From Limosilactobacillus panis (GTDB taxonomy: Bacteria; Bacillota; Bacilli; Lactobacillales; Lactobacillaceae): a stretch of 46,566 bases of DNA. Shown here one piece after another: positions 16,180-25,112 of this stretch. The notes below the pieces were generated by a model. That model saw only the letters and a list, made by a program, of their open reading frames with translations, ran no database searches and was not told the origin of the DNA. Positions within the stretch are counted from its first letter, which is position 1. Each line of letters opens with the position of its first letter. The stretch spans positions 1-46,566 of the forward strand of contig NZ_CP081856.1 in the NCBI RefSeq assembly GCF_019797825.1, given 5' to 3'. Made by a program: the position numbers and the translations under genes.

Positions 16180-16245
16180 TAAGACAAATTAAAAAGGCTC
16201 TAAGAACCTCTCACAGCGTCCTAGGGCTATTCTTTTTAACGTTAA
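16180..16245. repeat. 66-bp repeat with terminator, copy 1
   Basis: Starts TAAGACAAATTAAAAAGGCT and ends AACGTTAA. It matches 36489-36554 at 65 of 66 positions. It contains a stem (GGCTCTA.GA ... TCCTAGGGCT) followed by CTTTTT, so it works as a terminator. The first eight bases are the target-duplication sequence of the other IS4 copy. Confidence 0.9.
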
Positions 16246-17807
16246 CTGAAACTTGAAAGCTAATAATCACGCCAAAGGCGTGTGGTTATTGGCTTTTTTG
16301 GCAAAAAAATAAACGCAAGCTCTCCTGCGTTGTATACTTTAGTCGACCAAAGCCAAGATACAAAGGAGACTTACGTCATGAATATTATAAGACAAAAAAA
16401 TACAGAAAACGAGCTTCACAATATTGTTCATCAATTTACTTCCCTCATTGGTCTATCTAAACTCACCAAGTTGGTGAATTATCGCCGGAATTCAGAAATC
16501 AGCTTGATGAAGGTCATTGAATGGCTGCTCACGACAAAGTTCCTGGGGCGCTCGCTTTATCGAGCCCATGAAACACCTAACTTTACCAGTCGCACCGTCA
16601 GAAATAATTTGAACGATGGCCGGATCAATTGGCAACGCTTGATTTGTCAAGTTGGGAGTCATTTAATCAAGCATTTACGACCGTTTATTGACCGCCGGCG
16701 GCGGTTAGCATTGATCATTGACGATACACTCTTTTCCCGTGAGTACGCCACCCAAACCGAATTACTAGCGCGAGTCTTTGACCATGACAAACAGTTATAT
16801 ATTAAGGGATACCGGGCTTTAACTTTGGGTTGGAGTGACGCCAATACATTCTTACCGATCAACTTTGCATTAATGTCTTCCAAGAAGCCACAAAACGTCC
16901 TTGGAAAATCAGCTAAAACAACCGATCAACGAACAATTGCTGGCCGGAGACGTCGCCAAGCACAGCAAAAAATGAACCTCGTTTCATTGCAGCTTGTCAA
17001 GCAAGCCCTCGCAAATGGCGTTCTAGCTGACTATGTGTTATTTGATAGCTGGTATAGCTCACCAAAAATGTTCTATGAATTAACCAAGTTGGGATTAAAC
17101 GGCGTGGGCATGCTTAAACGGTCCAGCAAAATTTACTATCAATATCGCGGACGGCAATATTCAGTTAAAGCATTATACAAGCGACTGCAGGCCTCAAAAT
17201 ATCAACCCAAGCAAGCTTATCAATACAGCTGCTTTGTCGAAGCGCACGTCGGGAACCAAAAATTCAAGCTTCGCTTGGTATTTGTGGCTAATCGGGCCCG
17301 TCAAGATGACTACCTAGTACTGGCAACGACTCAGTTAGGCCTTCAGCCACAAGCGATCATTCAACTATACGCCCGAAGATGGCAAATTGAGAATTACTTT
17401 AAAGTTGCCAAGCAATACTTGCGGCTCGACAAATCACAAGTTCAAAATTATGACGGGCTTTGTGGCCATTTAGCAATTGTCATGATGACTTATGACCTAT
17501 TAGCTTGGCAGGAACGGCAAAATCAGGATGATCGCACCATTGGGGATTTATTCTTTATAATGAACGAAGCCATGCCAGATATTGAGTTGTCTCAAGCACT
17601 GGTATGGCTTCTAAATTCGTTAAAAACGATTATTAATCATGAAGTTTATGCAAGAAGAGCCCAAATTATTCAGATGATGAATCAGTTCTTCACATTTTTG
17701 CCGAAACGGTTAGTTTCGCTGTTAACAGCAAGCTAAATGGTTAAATTAATTAAAATATGCCCTGTGATACCAAGGGATCAGTCGGTCTTCATACTTTCAA
17801 GTTTCAG
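16246..17807 (+). mobile_element. IS4-family element, copy 1
   Basis: 1,562 bp bounded by CTGAAACTTGAAAG and its complement. Nearly identical to 34927-36488 and in the same orientation. No target duplication is visible here (left flank ...AACGTTAA, right flank TAACCTAA), suggesting rearrangement after insertion. A hairpin at 16258-16294 ending in a T run lies ahead of the transposase and should block transcription entering from outside. Confidence 0.92.
16378..17736 (+). CDS. IS4-family transposase, copy 1
   Basis: A 452-residue DDE transposase. The catalytic residues fall in ALIIDDTLFSR, YVLFDSWYSSPKM and the IS4 signature YARRWQIENYFKVAK (Y-R-W-x-E-x-F-K). The ATG at 16378 has AAAGGAG eight bases upstream; earlier in-frame codons lie in the terminal hairpin region. 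It differs from copy 2 by one residue (Ala for Glu in LQPQAIIQ). Intact and probably active. Confidence 0.93.
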   Translation: MNIIRQKNTENELHNIVHQFTSLIGLSKLTKLVNYRRNSEISLMKVIEWLLTTKFLGRSLYRAHETPNFTSRTVRNNLNDGRINWQRLICQVGSHLIKHLRPFIDRRRRLALIIDDTLFSREYATQTELLARVFDHDKQLYIKGYRALTLGWSDANTFLPINFALMSSKKPQNVLGKSAKTTDQRTIAGRRRRQAQQKMNLVSLQLVKQALANGVLADYVLFDSWYSSPKMFYELTKLGLNGVGMLKRSSKIYYQYRGRQYSVKALYKRLQASKYQPKQAYQYSCFVEAHVGNQKFKLRLVFVANRARQDDYLVLATTQLGLQPQAIIQLYARRWQIENYFKVAKQYLRLDKSQVQNYDGLCGHLAIVMMTYDLLAWQERQNQDDRTIGDLFFIMNEAMPDIELSQALVWLLNSLKTIINHEVYARRAQIIQMMNQFFTFLPKRLVSLLTAS

Positions 17808-17814
17808 TAACCTA

Positions 17815-17865
17815 AATTAGCCTACCAGATAGCTAAAGATTCTAGTTCTGTTAGGCTTTTTTATT
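17815..17865 (+). terminator. Rho-independent terminator
   Basis: AGCCTA.CAGA... pairs with TCTG.TTAGGCT and is followed by TTTTTT. The gene it served is missing; IS4 copy 1 lies immediately upstream. Confidence 0.65.
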
Positions 17866-17892
17866 ATTTAATTAAGTTAAAGTAACTAAGGA

Positions 17893-18075
17893 CTAAGCCA
17901 CTTCTAATACTAAACCAGTCACCTCTAATCCCATCAAATAAAGTAATTTACTATGTATTTCTGGTGGAAACTCATAATAATCTTTTCTGTTAAGGATTAC
18001 CTTTCTTAGTTGCCCGGTTTCCATGTCTAAGTAAGATTGGTAAGCAACTAAAGAGTACCCAATTGTGACACTTTA
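17893..18075 (-). pseudogene. 5'-truncated small gene of unknown family
   Basis: The minus strand holds 59 open codons (SVTIGYSLVAYQSYLDMETG ... ending LEVTGLVLEVA) closed by a stop at 17893. There is no start codon ahead of SVTIGYSL; a stop lies just before. The equivalent place next to the second 70-residue gene (37360-37400) encodes a related but shorter start (VTFGYTL), so this gene once belonged to a duplicated module. Function not recognised. Confidence 0.4.
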
Positions 18076-18086
18076 GGGTAATAAAA

Positions 18087-19917
18087 AGAGGCTGGGAATT
18101 AACTATTAATTCTTGGTTCTCTAACAGTAAAATCCGGACTATAATTTTTGATCGATTCAAAAATCATAGTCCGGATTTTAAATTATTTATAAAATTAGTC
18201 GCCAATCGACTAATTGATTGACCAAATTTCGTTAGATTTAATGCCATCAAGGCTAGCCCAATGTCATTTTCCACAGCCCGTTGTCCGCGTAGATGAGTTC
18301 GGCGTATGCCAAAATCCCTCTTCATGTGACCAAAGACTGGCTCAACGTCGAACTTTCGTCGACGATAAATTGCCTTGCCTTCGTCACTTGAGAGGGTTGC
18401 TTTTACTTTAGCCTTGTAATAATTCCACGTTGGGTTAACCTGCATATAGCGTTGCCGACCACTTGGTGTTTTTGCCAACTCATCCAATTGTTCTGACAGT
18501 TGGTGCTTATCCGCTCGGTAGAGTTTGAAATCACGTTCGAAACCATATTTATCGGTTCGCCTACTATACCGATAAAAGCTAAAGCGAACTCCTAAATGAT
18601 CGATGTAGTAATCATCTTCGGCATTATACTGCCAATTTTGTGATTTAGTTGGATCGTTTTTAAATTTATGTTTCTGTTCCTTTTGATAAGTTGTGTATGG
18701 AATAACAGGCTGCTTTTCAAACTGATCAAGAATCATTGTGTAATTGTACTCACTACCATAACCGGCATCGGCAACGATATGCTTAAAGAAATCTAAAGCA
18801 TGAAACTGGGTAAGGAATGGCACTAAGGTCCTGGTGTCAGTTGGATTTGAAAAGAGCCCGTAATCAAGGACAAATTGCTTATGTGTAGCGATTTGCAGGT
18901 TATAGCCGGGCTTTAACTCCCGATTCATCATCGGATCTTCCTTCATACACATAAAAGTCGCATCATGATCAGTCTTGGAATAGCTATTACGACCTTGGAA
19001 GATATCTTCGGCACGTTCATACTTTTTGGCACGCGGAATTAGGTCGTTGCTTAATTGATGGCGAAGTTTTTTTAGAAAACGACGGCGCCGTTTTCTAACT
19101 GAACCACCTTTGATGATTTTTGGTTCTTGCTTAATCTCTTCATCTAACTTAGTGATTTTCTCCGCAAGTTCTTGTTCCATTACTTCCATGCCTTCGGCAG
19201 AAGTAACCAGCTCGGGTGCCATTTCTTGCACCACTTGTTTTTCTACTAGTTCCTCATAAAGCTTACTCGTCTTTTCTCTTAACTTAGCGTGATACTTTTC
19301 AACTGCCCGTCGCCAAGTAAATGAATATTTATTGGCATCGGCTTCTACCTTGGTCCCATCGATAAAAACTGCATCATTTTGAATTAGTCCGTGATCTTTC
19401 AAAGCCATGGTAAAGTAAACAAAGGCATGTTTAATTAGCTTACTAGCGTGCTGACTGCGTCGAAAGTTATTAATGGTATGGTAGCTATAAGCATAATCAT
19501 GAGCTAACCAACGCATTGGCAGGTTCTCATCCAACATCATTTCAATCTTTCTTCCAGAATAAGTTTGACGTGCGTAGGCAAACAAGAGAATCTTAAGCAT
19601 AATTGCTGGATGCGATGAAGGGCGGCCGGTAGCCGCTCCTGAATCTTCTAATAGCACATTTTGTGGAATCGAGTCGACAAAATCACTAATTAGCCGCGCA
19701 ATATGATTTTGTGGTAAATCATAGTTATAGCTTAGTACGAATTCGGTTTGTCCTATGGTATAATTTTGATACATGAAAATCGCTCCTTTGGGTTGTTTTG
19801 TGGTAATTACATCATATCAGGAACGATTTCCTGTGTACATAAAAACCGGATGATGAATTGTTCAAAAAATTCATCATCCGGTTTTTGCTTTGGACTAGGA
19901 GTTTTTTCCCAGCCTCT
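18087..19917 (-). mobile_element. IS1182-family element
   Basis: 1,831 bp with ends AGAGGCTGGGAA. Both ends carry strong hairpins: a transposase terminator around TCCGGACTAT / ATAGTCCGGA (about 18133-18180), and CCGGATGATGAA / TTCATCATCCGG (about 19847-19883) upstream of the gene, probably insulating it from outside transcription. The element has replaced the terminator of the neighbouring 70-residue gene; comparison with 37411-37436 shows what was lost. Confidence 0.9.
18164..19774 (-). CDS. IS1182-family transposase
   Basis: A 536-residue transposase. The N-terminal IS1182 domain includes SGAATGRPSSHPAIMLKILL and the run up to SYHTINNFRRSQ. DAVFIDGTKVEADANKY carries the first catalytic Asp, HIVADAGYGSE the second, and FDVEPVFGHMKRDFGIRR the glutamate. 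A basic, coiled linker (about residues 150-235) separates the blocks as usual. Full length and uninterrupted, so probably functional. Confidence 0.93.
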   Translation of the reverse strand: MYQNYTIGQTEFVLSYNYDLPQNHIARLISDFVDSIPQNVLLEDSGAATGRPSSHPAIMLKILLFAYARQTYSGRKIEMMLDENLPMRWLAHDYAYSYHTINNFRRSQHASKLIKHAFVYFTMALKDHGLIQNDAVFIDGTKVEADANKYSFTWRRAVEKYHAKLREKTSKLYEELVEKQVVQEMAPELVTSAEGMEVMEQELAEKITKLDEEIKQEPKIIKGGSVRKRRRRFLKKLRHQLSNDLIPRAKKYERAEDIFQGRNSYSKTDHDATFMCMKEDPMMNRELKPGYNLQIATHKQFVLDYGLFSNPTDTRTLVPFLTQFHALDFFKHIVADAGYGSEYNYTMILDQFEKQPVIPYTTYQKEQKHKFKNDPTKSQNWQYNAEDDYYIDHLGVRFSFYRYSRRTDKYGFERDFKLYRADKHQLSEQLDELAKTPSGRQRYMQVNPTWNYYKAKVKATLSSDEGKAIYRRRKFDVEPVFGHMKRDFGIRRTHLRGQRAVENDIGLALMALNLTKFGQSISRLATNFINNLKSGL

Positions 19918-20128
19918 ATTCTAATTCTAGTGCTTTAAGTGCTTGATACAAACATTGTTGAGCCTCATTAATGCTGTCCAATTCTGTGCTGCAATCGCCG
20001 TTGCCTAGTGATTTAATTCTGCTCTTTAAGTCTTGAAGATTATCGGCTGTAAGACTAATTAAATTATGATACTGATTAATCTGGTCTGCTATGCTGTCAT
20101 GGTTGGTAATATCCTTCAATTCAGCCAT
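19916..20128 (-). CDS. Small helical protein of unknown function, paralogue 1
   Basis: A 70-residue acidic, mostly helical protein (MAELKDITNHDSIADQINQY ... ALKALELE), clearly paralogous to 37435-37647. Good start: AAAGGTGG upstream, and TATAAT in the short gap to the divergent toxin promoter. The final residue and stop come from the IS1182 junction: the paralogue ends LELD-stop, whereas here GAT became GAA and TAG overlaps the IS end. Heptad-like leucines suggest a coiled coil. Placement beside recombination and toxin loci fits a plasmid accessory role; no known family recognised. Confidence 0.6.
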   Translation of the reverse strand: MAELKDITNHDSIADQINQYHNLISLTADNLQDLKSRIKSLGNGDCSTELDSINEAQQCLYQALKALELE

Positions 20129-20164
20129 AATTAAGCCACCACCTTTTGATTAATTATAACTTAG

Positions 20165-20192
20165 AATTCCTTGCAAATGGTATAATAACTAG
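20165..20192 (+). promoter_or_regulatory. Promoter of the toxin RNA
   Basis: Extended -10 TGGTATAAT (TATAAT 20181-20186) with a weak -35 about 17 bases upstream. Predicted start near 20193 gives an RNA of about 195 nt to the terminator at 20344-20387, close to the toxin RNA of Fst-type loci. Confidence 0.65.
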
Positions 20193-20230
20193 GTCGTTCG
20201 TCCCTCTGCCGTGATAGGAAGGGGGTGTTA

Positions 20231-20259
20231 GCTATGAACCTATTTAACGACATATTCTC
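20231..20259. repeat. Direct repeat 1 of the Fst-type locus
   Basis: GCTATGAACCTA then TTTA then ACGACATATTCTC, spanning the toxin start codon. The same two blocks recur at 20395-20419 on the far side of the terminator, so RNAs from the two convergent promoters are complementary here, as in the pAD1 par locus. Confidence 0.8.
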
Positions 20260-20317
20260 GCTCGTTAGTTCACTCATTGTAGTGTGGTTTACTTGGTGGC
20301 TCAATCGTAGACCATAA
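20234..20317 (+). CDS. Fst-like type I toxin peptide (27 residues)
   Basis: A tiny hydrophobic peptide starting MNLFNDIFSLVSSL and ending VWFTWWLNRRP: one membrane span with a charged WLN-R-R tail, as in Fst/Ldr-type toxins that damage the membrane of plasmid-free cells. It lacks the usual central proline-glycine pair. AAGGGGG precedes the ATG; CCCTC in the leader (about 20201) can pair with that site and delay translation, as in pAD1. The whole locus (convergent promoters, direct repeats, shared terminator, antisense RNA) matches an Fst module, so the call rests mainly on architecture. Confidence 0.8.
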   Translation: MNLFNDIFSLVSSLIVVWFTWWLNRRP

Positions 20318-20343
20318 CGAGTAATCGAACGGCATAAGCCCAC

Positions 20344-20387
20344 AAAAAAAGCCTCCTTGCTATTGCAGTAGCTTGGGGGCTTTTGTG
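20344..20387. terminator. Bidirectional terminator shared by toxin and antitoxin RNAs
   Basis: AAAAGCCTCC / GGGGGCTTTT with an inner GCTA-TAGC helix. A run of A on the left and TTTTG on the right allow termination in both directions. Confidence 0.85.
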
Positions 20388-20394
20388 TTAGATT

Positions 20395-20419
20395 GCTATG
20401 AACCTAACGACATATTCTC
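20395..20419. repeat. Direct repeat 2 of the Fst-type locus
   Basis: GCTATGAACCTA directly joined to ACGACATATTCTC; matches the repeat at 20231-20259 except for four bases missing in the middle. Lies at the 5' end of the antitoxin RNA. Confidence 0.8.
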
Positions 20420-20496
20420 TATAAATATTATACCATGCTTTGTACTATTTTCCATGGATAGGATTATTTATAACAATGGTCCGTAATCGATATGAA

Positions 20497-23154
20497 CTAG
20501 CTTAATTCAAAGTTATCGCGGCTGTCTTTCAGCAGGTTCTTATCCCGAAGTTCTTGTATGGTGTGACGTTTGTCATCACGGATAAAGAACTTAACACCAT
20601 ACAACTTAACATTTTGGTTTTCCCCTAAGATAACAACATTCTTCGGATTAATTCTTTCCAATAGTTCTTGCTTCCAGTTGTCGCGTTCTAACAATTGATC
20701 ACCTTTAGGTTCCATGTATACCTGGTAGATATAGTCCGCGTCTTTCAGATACAGAATAAAATCTGGCATGTAACCAGCATAATGAGGTACCTCAGAGTCG
20801 AAGTCATGTAGCTTGAAGTCATCTGCACGCTCATCAATCCGGATTAGGTAGGCATCCTGGTACTGTTGTTTTAGAGTAGGCATGATGGCACCAATTTGAT
20901 CAATGAATTGTTTTTCTAAGACGTCAACGATTGCTTGGTCATAGGCATACCAATCTTTGGTGCTCATTGGATATGGGCCAATCTTAGCTGCAGTGGGGTT
21001 ATTAAAGTCCACTGCGACTCGTTTGGTGTAGTCATTAACGACTTCCTTAACCGCCATTGGTAAGAATTCATTAGTTCCTTTTGACCGCATAAAGTTCTTA
21101 ACGATTGCCTGTTGAACATAAGCCAAGTACCGTTCTACGACAGTCAGTCGCTGGTCACTGGTCAGTTTCTCTGTTCCATTAGCAACCCTTGCTTGTACAA
21201 CAGCTTGGCCTAACCAACTTTTGCTGGTCAAAAACTCATACATACTAGTGAGTGTTGGACAGTACTGCTTTAACTTATTAAAACGGAAGAACTTCATGTA
21301 GGACACCGCCGTTTTAATCAACGCCTGATCGGCCGGATTACTAAACCGTGCTGCAATAATAGTGTGACTAGATGACAATTCATGCTTATCGGCACCAGTA
21401 TCGTAGTTGCGTTCCGTCGTTGCATCTTCTAAATCGATAACCGAAGCCGATTCTGTATCGATACCGTACTTTTTGATAGAGTCGTAACTAGAAGCAGGCA
21501 CATTAACCACCTTGTTGTAGTAGATGTTGCCGTGATTGTATATGGCCGTTCGCTTGAATGACGGCCTTACAATGGCCTCATGTGTTTGGTATTTCGTATC
21601 TTCATTAACTGGCAGGTTAATTGCGTCCAGCGATTTCCGTAGATTTTCAAGGTATTGCGGATTATTAATGGTGTGGTAGTAAAGTCGTTCTAACAACTGA
21701 ATTTCGGGTTTACGTTCATCGAAGCGACGTTTATATGATCGTTTTCCTTGATAAATAAATGGATTATAACGAGCTCCACGTCCAATTAATTGTGCTTCTG
21801 AATTGGTATCTTTTAGCTTAATATTCTTTTCGCCAATACGTACGATATCGTATAAGTTTAAGACGTCCCAACCTTCACTCAGCTTGGCAACAGCAAAGAC
21901 AGCCCGAACCGAGTTAGTTTCTAACGTATTCAGCTTTTGAGCAACACTGGTATCATCAAGGATGTCCTTAGATCCGGAGTCATTTGCGTTGATGACGTTG
22001 AATCGCCGAAAATCGCGTTTTAGCTCTGAAACAGTCTCAGCAAAGTCTTGTTTTAGCCAGTATTGGTAAGCTAGATGAAGCGCTTCACTCTGAGTAGATT
22101 TATTTTGTGATTGAATAAAATCTTGTAATGACTCTGACGTTAGGTCATCAATCATTTCGTGGAAGATCTGTTCAGTGTTATTGGACATTTCGATAGTGCT
22201 CGATTTAAATAGAATTACCGGCTTAAAGTCTGGAATATCCATATTACGGGCAATTCGTTTCCGATATTGGGAAAGCAGAATCGCATTGAGCATTTTAGAC
22301 TCATCGGAGTTGTTGGCTTGTAGTCGGTAGACCTTCTTTGAATACCCATCATTGATGAACTTACTGAGGTCATATTCAGCGATAATTTTATTTTGGTACT
22401 TTTGATAAATCTCAGGATTGTGGAGATCGATGGTGGCCGTAAATTCCAGTTGTAAGTTTTTAGGATTTAGCTTTCGAATATGGTCTAACAAGCGTTCCCA
22501 GTTTCGACTATCCTTGTTACTATTTTTGCTCCGTGTCCCGACATTAAAATGGTGAGCTTCATCAGCTAGGATTACCATCTTATTGCGAGCCAGTGAGTCC
22601 TCAGTAATACTGTTTTCGAGTGGAGTGTAAATGTTATTGGAAAGCTGCTGAATCCCAGCAAACTTAATATAAATAGTGTCGTCTTCTAGTTCAGCTGGAT
22701 ATTCGTCTACTGCGCGAATGGTAATGTGGTTTCCTTCAATTGAGATGGGCTCATTAAACAGGTACTTAGGTGAATCGCTGTTAATAAAGTTATCAAGAGT
22801 CTTAGCTACGACGGCCGTAGTATGTGTGGTAAAGAGAAAGCACTGGTAGCCCCATTCATAATAAAGGTAGAGTATGGTAGCTGCCATGATATCCGTTTTA
22901 CCAGATCCAGTGGCCATGTAGAACATGAGTTGGTTGTAAAGCTCATCTGCACCTTGCATATGTCTAACCATGTCCAGATGACGAATAGCGTCTAATTGAT
23001 AAGAACGCAGGTGGTGCTTCATATTGTCGCTAATGTAAAGCGGCAAACGATCCATACGATTATTTTGTTGAGAGAATAGGTCAGTGCTATTCAAGGCATT
23101 TAATAGCTTTAACTCAATTTTTTCCTCTTGTTTATCTTTCTTTTTTCGGGGCAT
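20497..23154 (-). CDS. res: Type III restriction enzyme, Res subunit
   Basis: An 885-residue DNA translocase-nuclease that with Mod forms a type III restriction enzyme. Superfamily 2 helicase motifs: Walker A MATGSGKTD at about 80-88, DEAH box at 198-201 (VILADEAHHF), motif VI region AQLIGRGARYNP. The C-terminal nuclease motif PDFILYL...VYMEPKGD supplies the D...ExK metal-binding residues. The start codon overlaps the Mod stop (23154), so translation is coupled. The length is normal and no break is seen. The system should cleave DNA lacking Mod methylation and thereby also help retain the plasmid. Confidence 0.92.
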   Translation of the reverse strand: MPRKKKDKQEEKIELKLLNALNSTDLFSQQNNRMDRLPLYISDNMKHHLRSYQLDAIRHLDMVRHMQGADELYNQLMFYMATGSGKTDIMAATILYLYYEWGYQCFLFTTHTTAVVAKTLDNFINSDSPKYLFNEPISIEGNHITIRAVDEYPAELEDDTIYIKFAGIQQLSNNIYTPLENSITEDSLARNKMVILADEAHHFNVGTRSKNSNKDSRNWERLLDHIRKLNPKNLQLEFTATIDLHNPEIYQKYQNKIIAEYDLSKFINDGYSKKVYRLQANNSDESKMLNAILLSQYRKRIARNMDIPDFKPVILFKSSTIEMSNNTEQIFHEMIDDLTSESLQDFIQSQNKSTQSEALHLAYQYWLKQDFAETVSELKRDFRRFNVINANDSGSKDILDDTSVAQKLNTLETNSVRAVFAVAKLSEGWDVLNLYDIVRIGEKNIKLKDTNSEAQLIGRGARYNPFIYQGKRSYKRRFDERKPEIQLLERLYYHTINNPQYLENLRKSLDAINLPVNEDTKYQTHEAIVRPSFKRTAIYNHGNIYYNKVVNVPASSYDSIKKYGIDTESASVIDLEDATTERNYDTGADKHELSSSHTIIAARFSNPADQALIKTAVSYMKFFRFNKLKQYCPTLTSMYEFLTSKSWLGQAVVQARVANGTEKLTSDQRLTVVERYLAYVQQAIVKNFMRSKGTNEFLPMAVKEVVNDYTKRVAVDFNNPTAAKIGPYPMSTKDWYAYDQAIVDVLEKQFIDQIGAIMPTLKQQYQDAYLIRIDERADDFKLHDFDSEVPHYAGYMPDFILYLKDADYIYQVYMEPKGDQLLERDNWKQELLERINPKNVVILGENQNVKLYGVKFFIRDDKRHTIQELRDKNLLKDSRDNFELS

Positions 23155-25097
23155 TAGTCATTTCCCTTTCCGTAAAAGCTCTTGTTGAATTGGTAGTCGC
23201 TGTCGGAGATTAATGCGCGCACATCAGCATCGTCAATGTTGTCTTCATTAAAGTATAGCTGATTTTTGTTGAGCATCTTAATCAGGAGTTTCTTTTGCTC
23301 TTCAAAGGACATACTCTTTCGTTCCGGATCATTCTCGTACTTGTTCAGATCTACTCGGAAGTCATAGTCAGCACCTTGTTTCATGCGCTGATAAACAGAG
23401 TTTAAGTCATCGATGGTCGTAGCATTTTCTAAGTCTTTGAGATAGCCCATATTCTTTTCCATCAGTTCGGCGTAGACAAAGGACCCGCCGCCCTGCCAGT
23501 TAACGTCTTTGGAAATCCCACCTTGTTCGCCAGCAATGACCTTTTGTAGGCGTGGAACAGAGACAGTATTGATGTAGTCCATTTGTTCAATGCCGATGAA
23601 ATGACGGTGCATTTTCATTGCTACTGCTTGAGTGGTAGCGGAACCCATAAAGAAGTCCAAGACTAAGTCATTCTGATTGGTAGAAAGTTCCAAAATACGC
23701 TGAATTAACTCTTCAGGCTTAGGATTTGTAAAAACGGCACTGCCAAATATTTGTCTTAAATGTTTAGTAGCTGAAGTATTAGTGTTGGTTTCTAGCCATG
23801 AAATACTATTATTTTCTTTAATTCCATGCCAAATGGTGCTTGCGGCCTTGCCTTTACCTGAATCTTTAACTTCATAATAATAGGCTTTCAGTTGTGGCTT
23901 TGAGGTTCCCTTTACCCCGAATCTAATTCTCCCATCCTTTAATAGTTTTTTAAATTCATCTTCAGTTGTTCTCCAGCATCTACCACGTGGTGGTACATAG
24001 ATATCATGAGTAGTAGGGTTTTGGATTTCATACTCAAGATTTTTTCGGATATGTGGTGCATCAAATGGCTCGACTCGATAAGGTCCACGGCCATCATGAT
24101 CGTTGTACTTAAATGATTCTTTGTTTAAGGCTAAACGAAAACTATTTTTGTCGATACAGTCTACATTTTTGGCATAAATCAAAATATGATTACTATTTAA
24201 TGACATTAATCCATCACTAGAGACGGAAGTCCTGGATTCCCAAGTCACATCTGCAATGAAATTATTTTGTCCAAAAATACTGTCCGTTAAAACCTTTAAA
24301 TAATGAACTCCCTCATCTGACATAGAAATAAACAAGGTGCCATTTTCAGTTAAAAGCTTTTTGGATAATTCTAAACGAGTTTTCATAAAAGTTAGCCAAG
24401 ACGAAAGCTTGAAATTTGAATTATATGAAAATGTATCAGCTGGCTTTTTACTGCCAAAATAATAAGGTGGATCGATAAAAATTGACTTGATCTTTCCAGC
24501 ATATTTAACAGACAGGGAAGATAGGCCAATAAGATTGTTACCCTTTATGAGTAAATTATCTTGTTTATTAAAATGGCTTATAGTATGTTCCCCATTTTTA
24601 TCATAACGTTTAATATTAACCATTACTTTAGGCTCAAGAAGCTCACTAATTTCTGAATGTGCTAAGGTTTCGTTTAAAAATGGTTCATCTGCACCAACCT
24701 CTTTATCTACATCTTCTTTGCTCATACCAGCTTTTAGGACAGTATCTTTATAGGGGAAGTCCAGAACAACGTCTTCAGAGTCACTTATAAACTTTCCGTC
24801 AGTCGTTAAGCCAATTCGGTTAGTGTACTTTGTAAAGCTGTCTTCCCAAAACTCCTTGTACGCAAAAACATCAAGGAATTGATTTAACTTGAAAATTTCA
24901 GTGTTGGCAATCTCTTCTGTGTATTGGTCATGAATTTGCTGATTGGCTAGTAATGCCGTCATTAAGTTCTTGTCATAGTGATCTAGATCTTCGATAACTT
25001 TATTTCGTTTTAACGCGCCATTACTATCTATGTATTTATTGCCAAAGCCCGAGAGAACAGATTTTACTTGTTCCATAATTTTAGATTCAACTTGCAT
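23154..25097 (-). CDS. mod: Type III DNA adenine methyltransferase, Mod subunit
   Basis: A 647-residue beta-class N6-adenine methyltransferase that also recognises the target for the Res subunit. Catalytic motif IV is IDPPYYFGSKK near residue 209; the S-adenosylmethionine motif I is LVLDFFMGSATTQAV further on. Between them lies the variable target-recognition region (about 300-450). The ATG at 25097 is preferred to a GTG at 25106 because AGGTGA sits upstream of it. The gene starts 15 bases after parB and overlaps res, so parA-parB-mod-res reads as one operon. Confidence 0.92.
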   Translation of the reverse strand: MQVESKIMEQVKSVLSGFGNKYIDSNGALKRNKVIEDLDHYDKNLMTALLANQQIHDQYTEEIANTEIFKLNQFLDVFAYKEFWEDSFTKYTNRIGLTTDGKFISDSEDVVLDFPYKDTVLKAGMSKEDVDKEVGADEPFLNETLAHSEISELLEPKVMVNIKRYDKNGEHTISHFNKQDNLLIKGNNLIGLSSLSVKYAGKIKSIFIDPPYYFGSKKPADTFSYNSNFKLSSWLTFMKTRLELSKKLLTENGTLFISMSDEGVHYLKVLTDSIFGQNNFIADVTWESRTSVSSDGLMSLNSNHILIYAKNVDCIDKNSFRLALNKESFKYNDHDGRGPYRVEPFDAPHIRKNLEYEIQNPTTHDIYVPPRGRCWRTTEDEFKKLLKDGRIRFGVKGTSKPQLKAYYYEVKDSGKGKAASTIWHGIKENNSISWLETNTNTSATKHLRQIFGSAVFTNPKPEELIQRILELSTNQNDLVLDFFMGSATTQAVAMKMHRHFIGIEQMDYINTVSVPRLQKVIAGEQGGISKDVNWQGGGSFVYAELMEKNMGYLKDLENATTIDDLNSVYQRMKQGADYDFRVDLNKYENDPERKSMSFEEQKKLLIKMLNKNQLYFNEDNIDDADVRALISDSDYQFNKSFYGKGND

Positions 25098-25112
25098 ATT
25101 AATCACCTATAT

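Larger units (their letters stand above)
20343..20420 (-). ncRNA. Antitoxin RNA of the Fst-like locus
   Basis: The minus strand has an extended -10 (TGGTATAAT, complement of 20427-20435). A start near 20420 and the shared terminator give an RNA of about 78 nt. It carries the complement of the direct repeat surrounding the toxin start codon and shares the terminator loop, the two contacts by which RNA II represses Fst translation. Confidence 0.75.
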
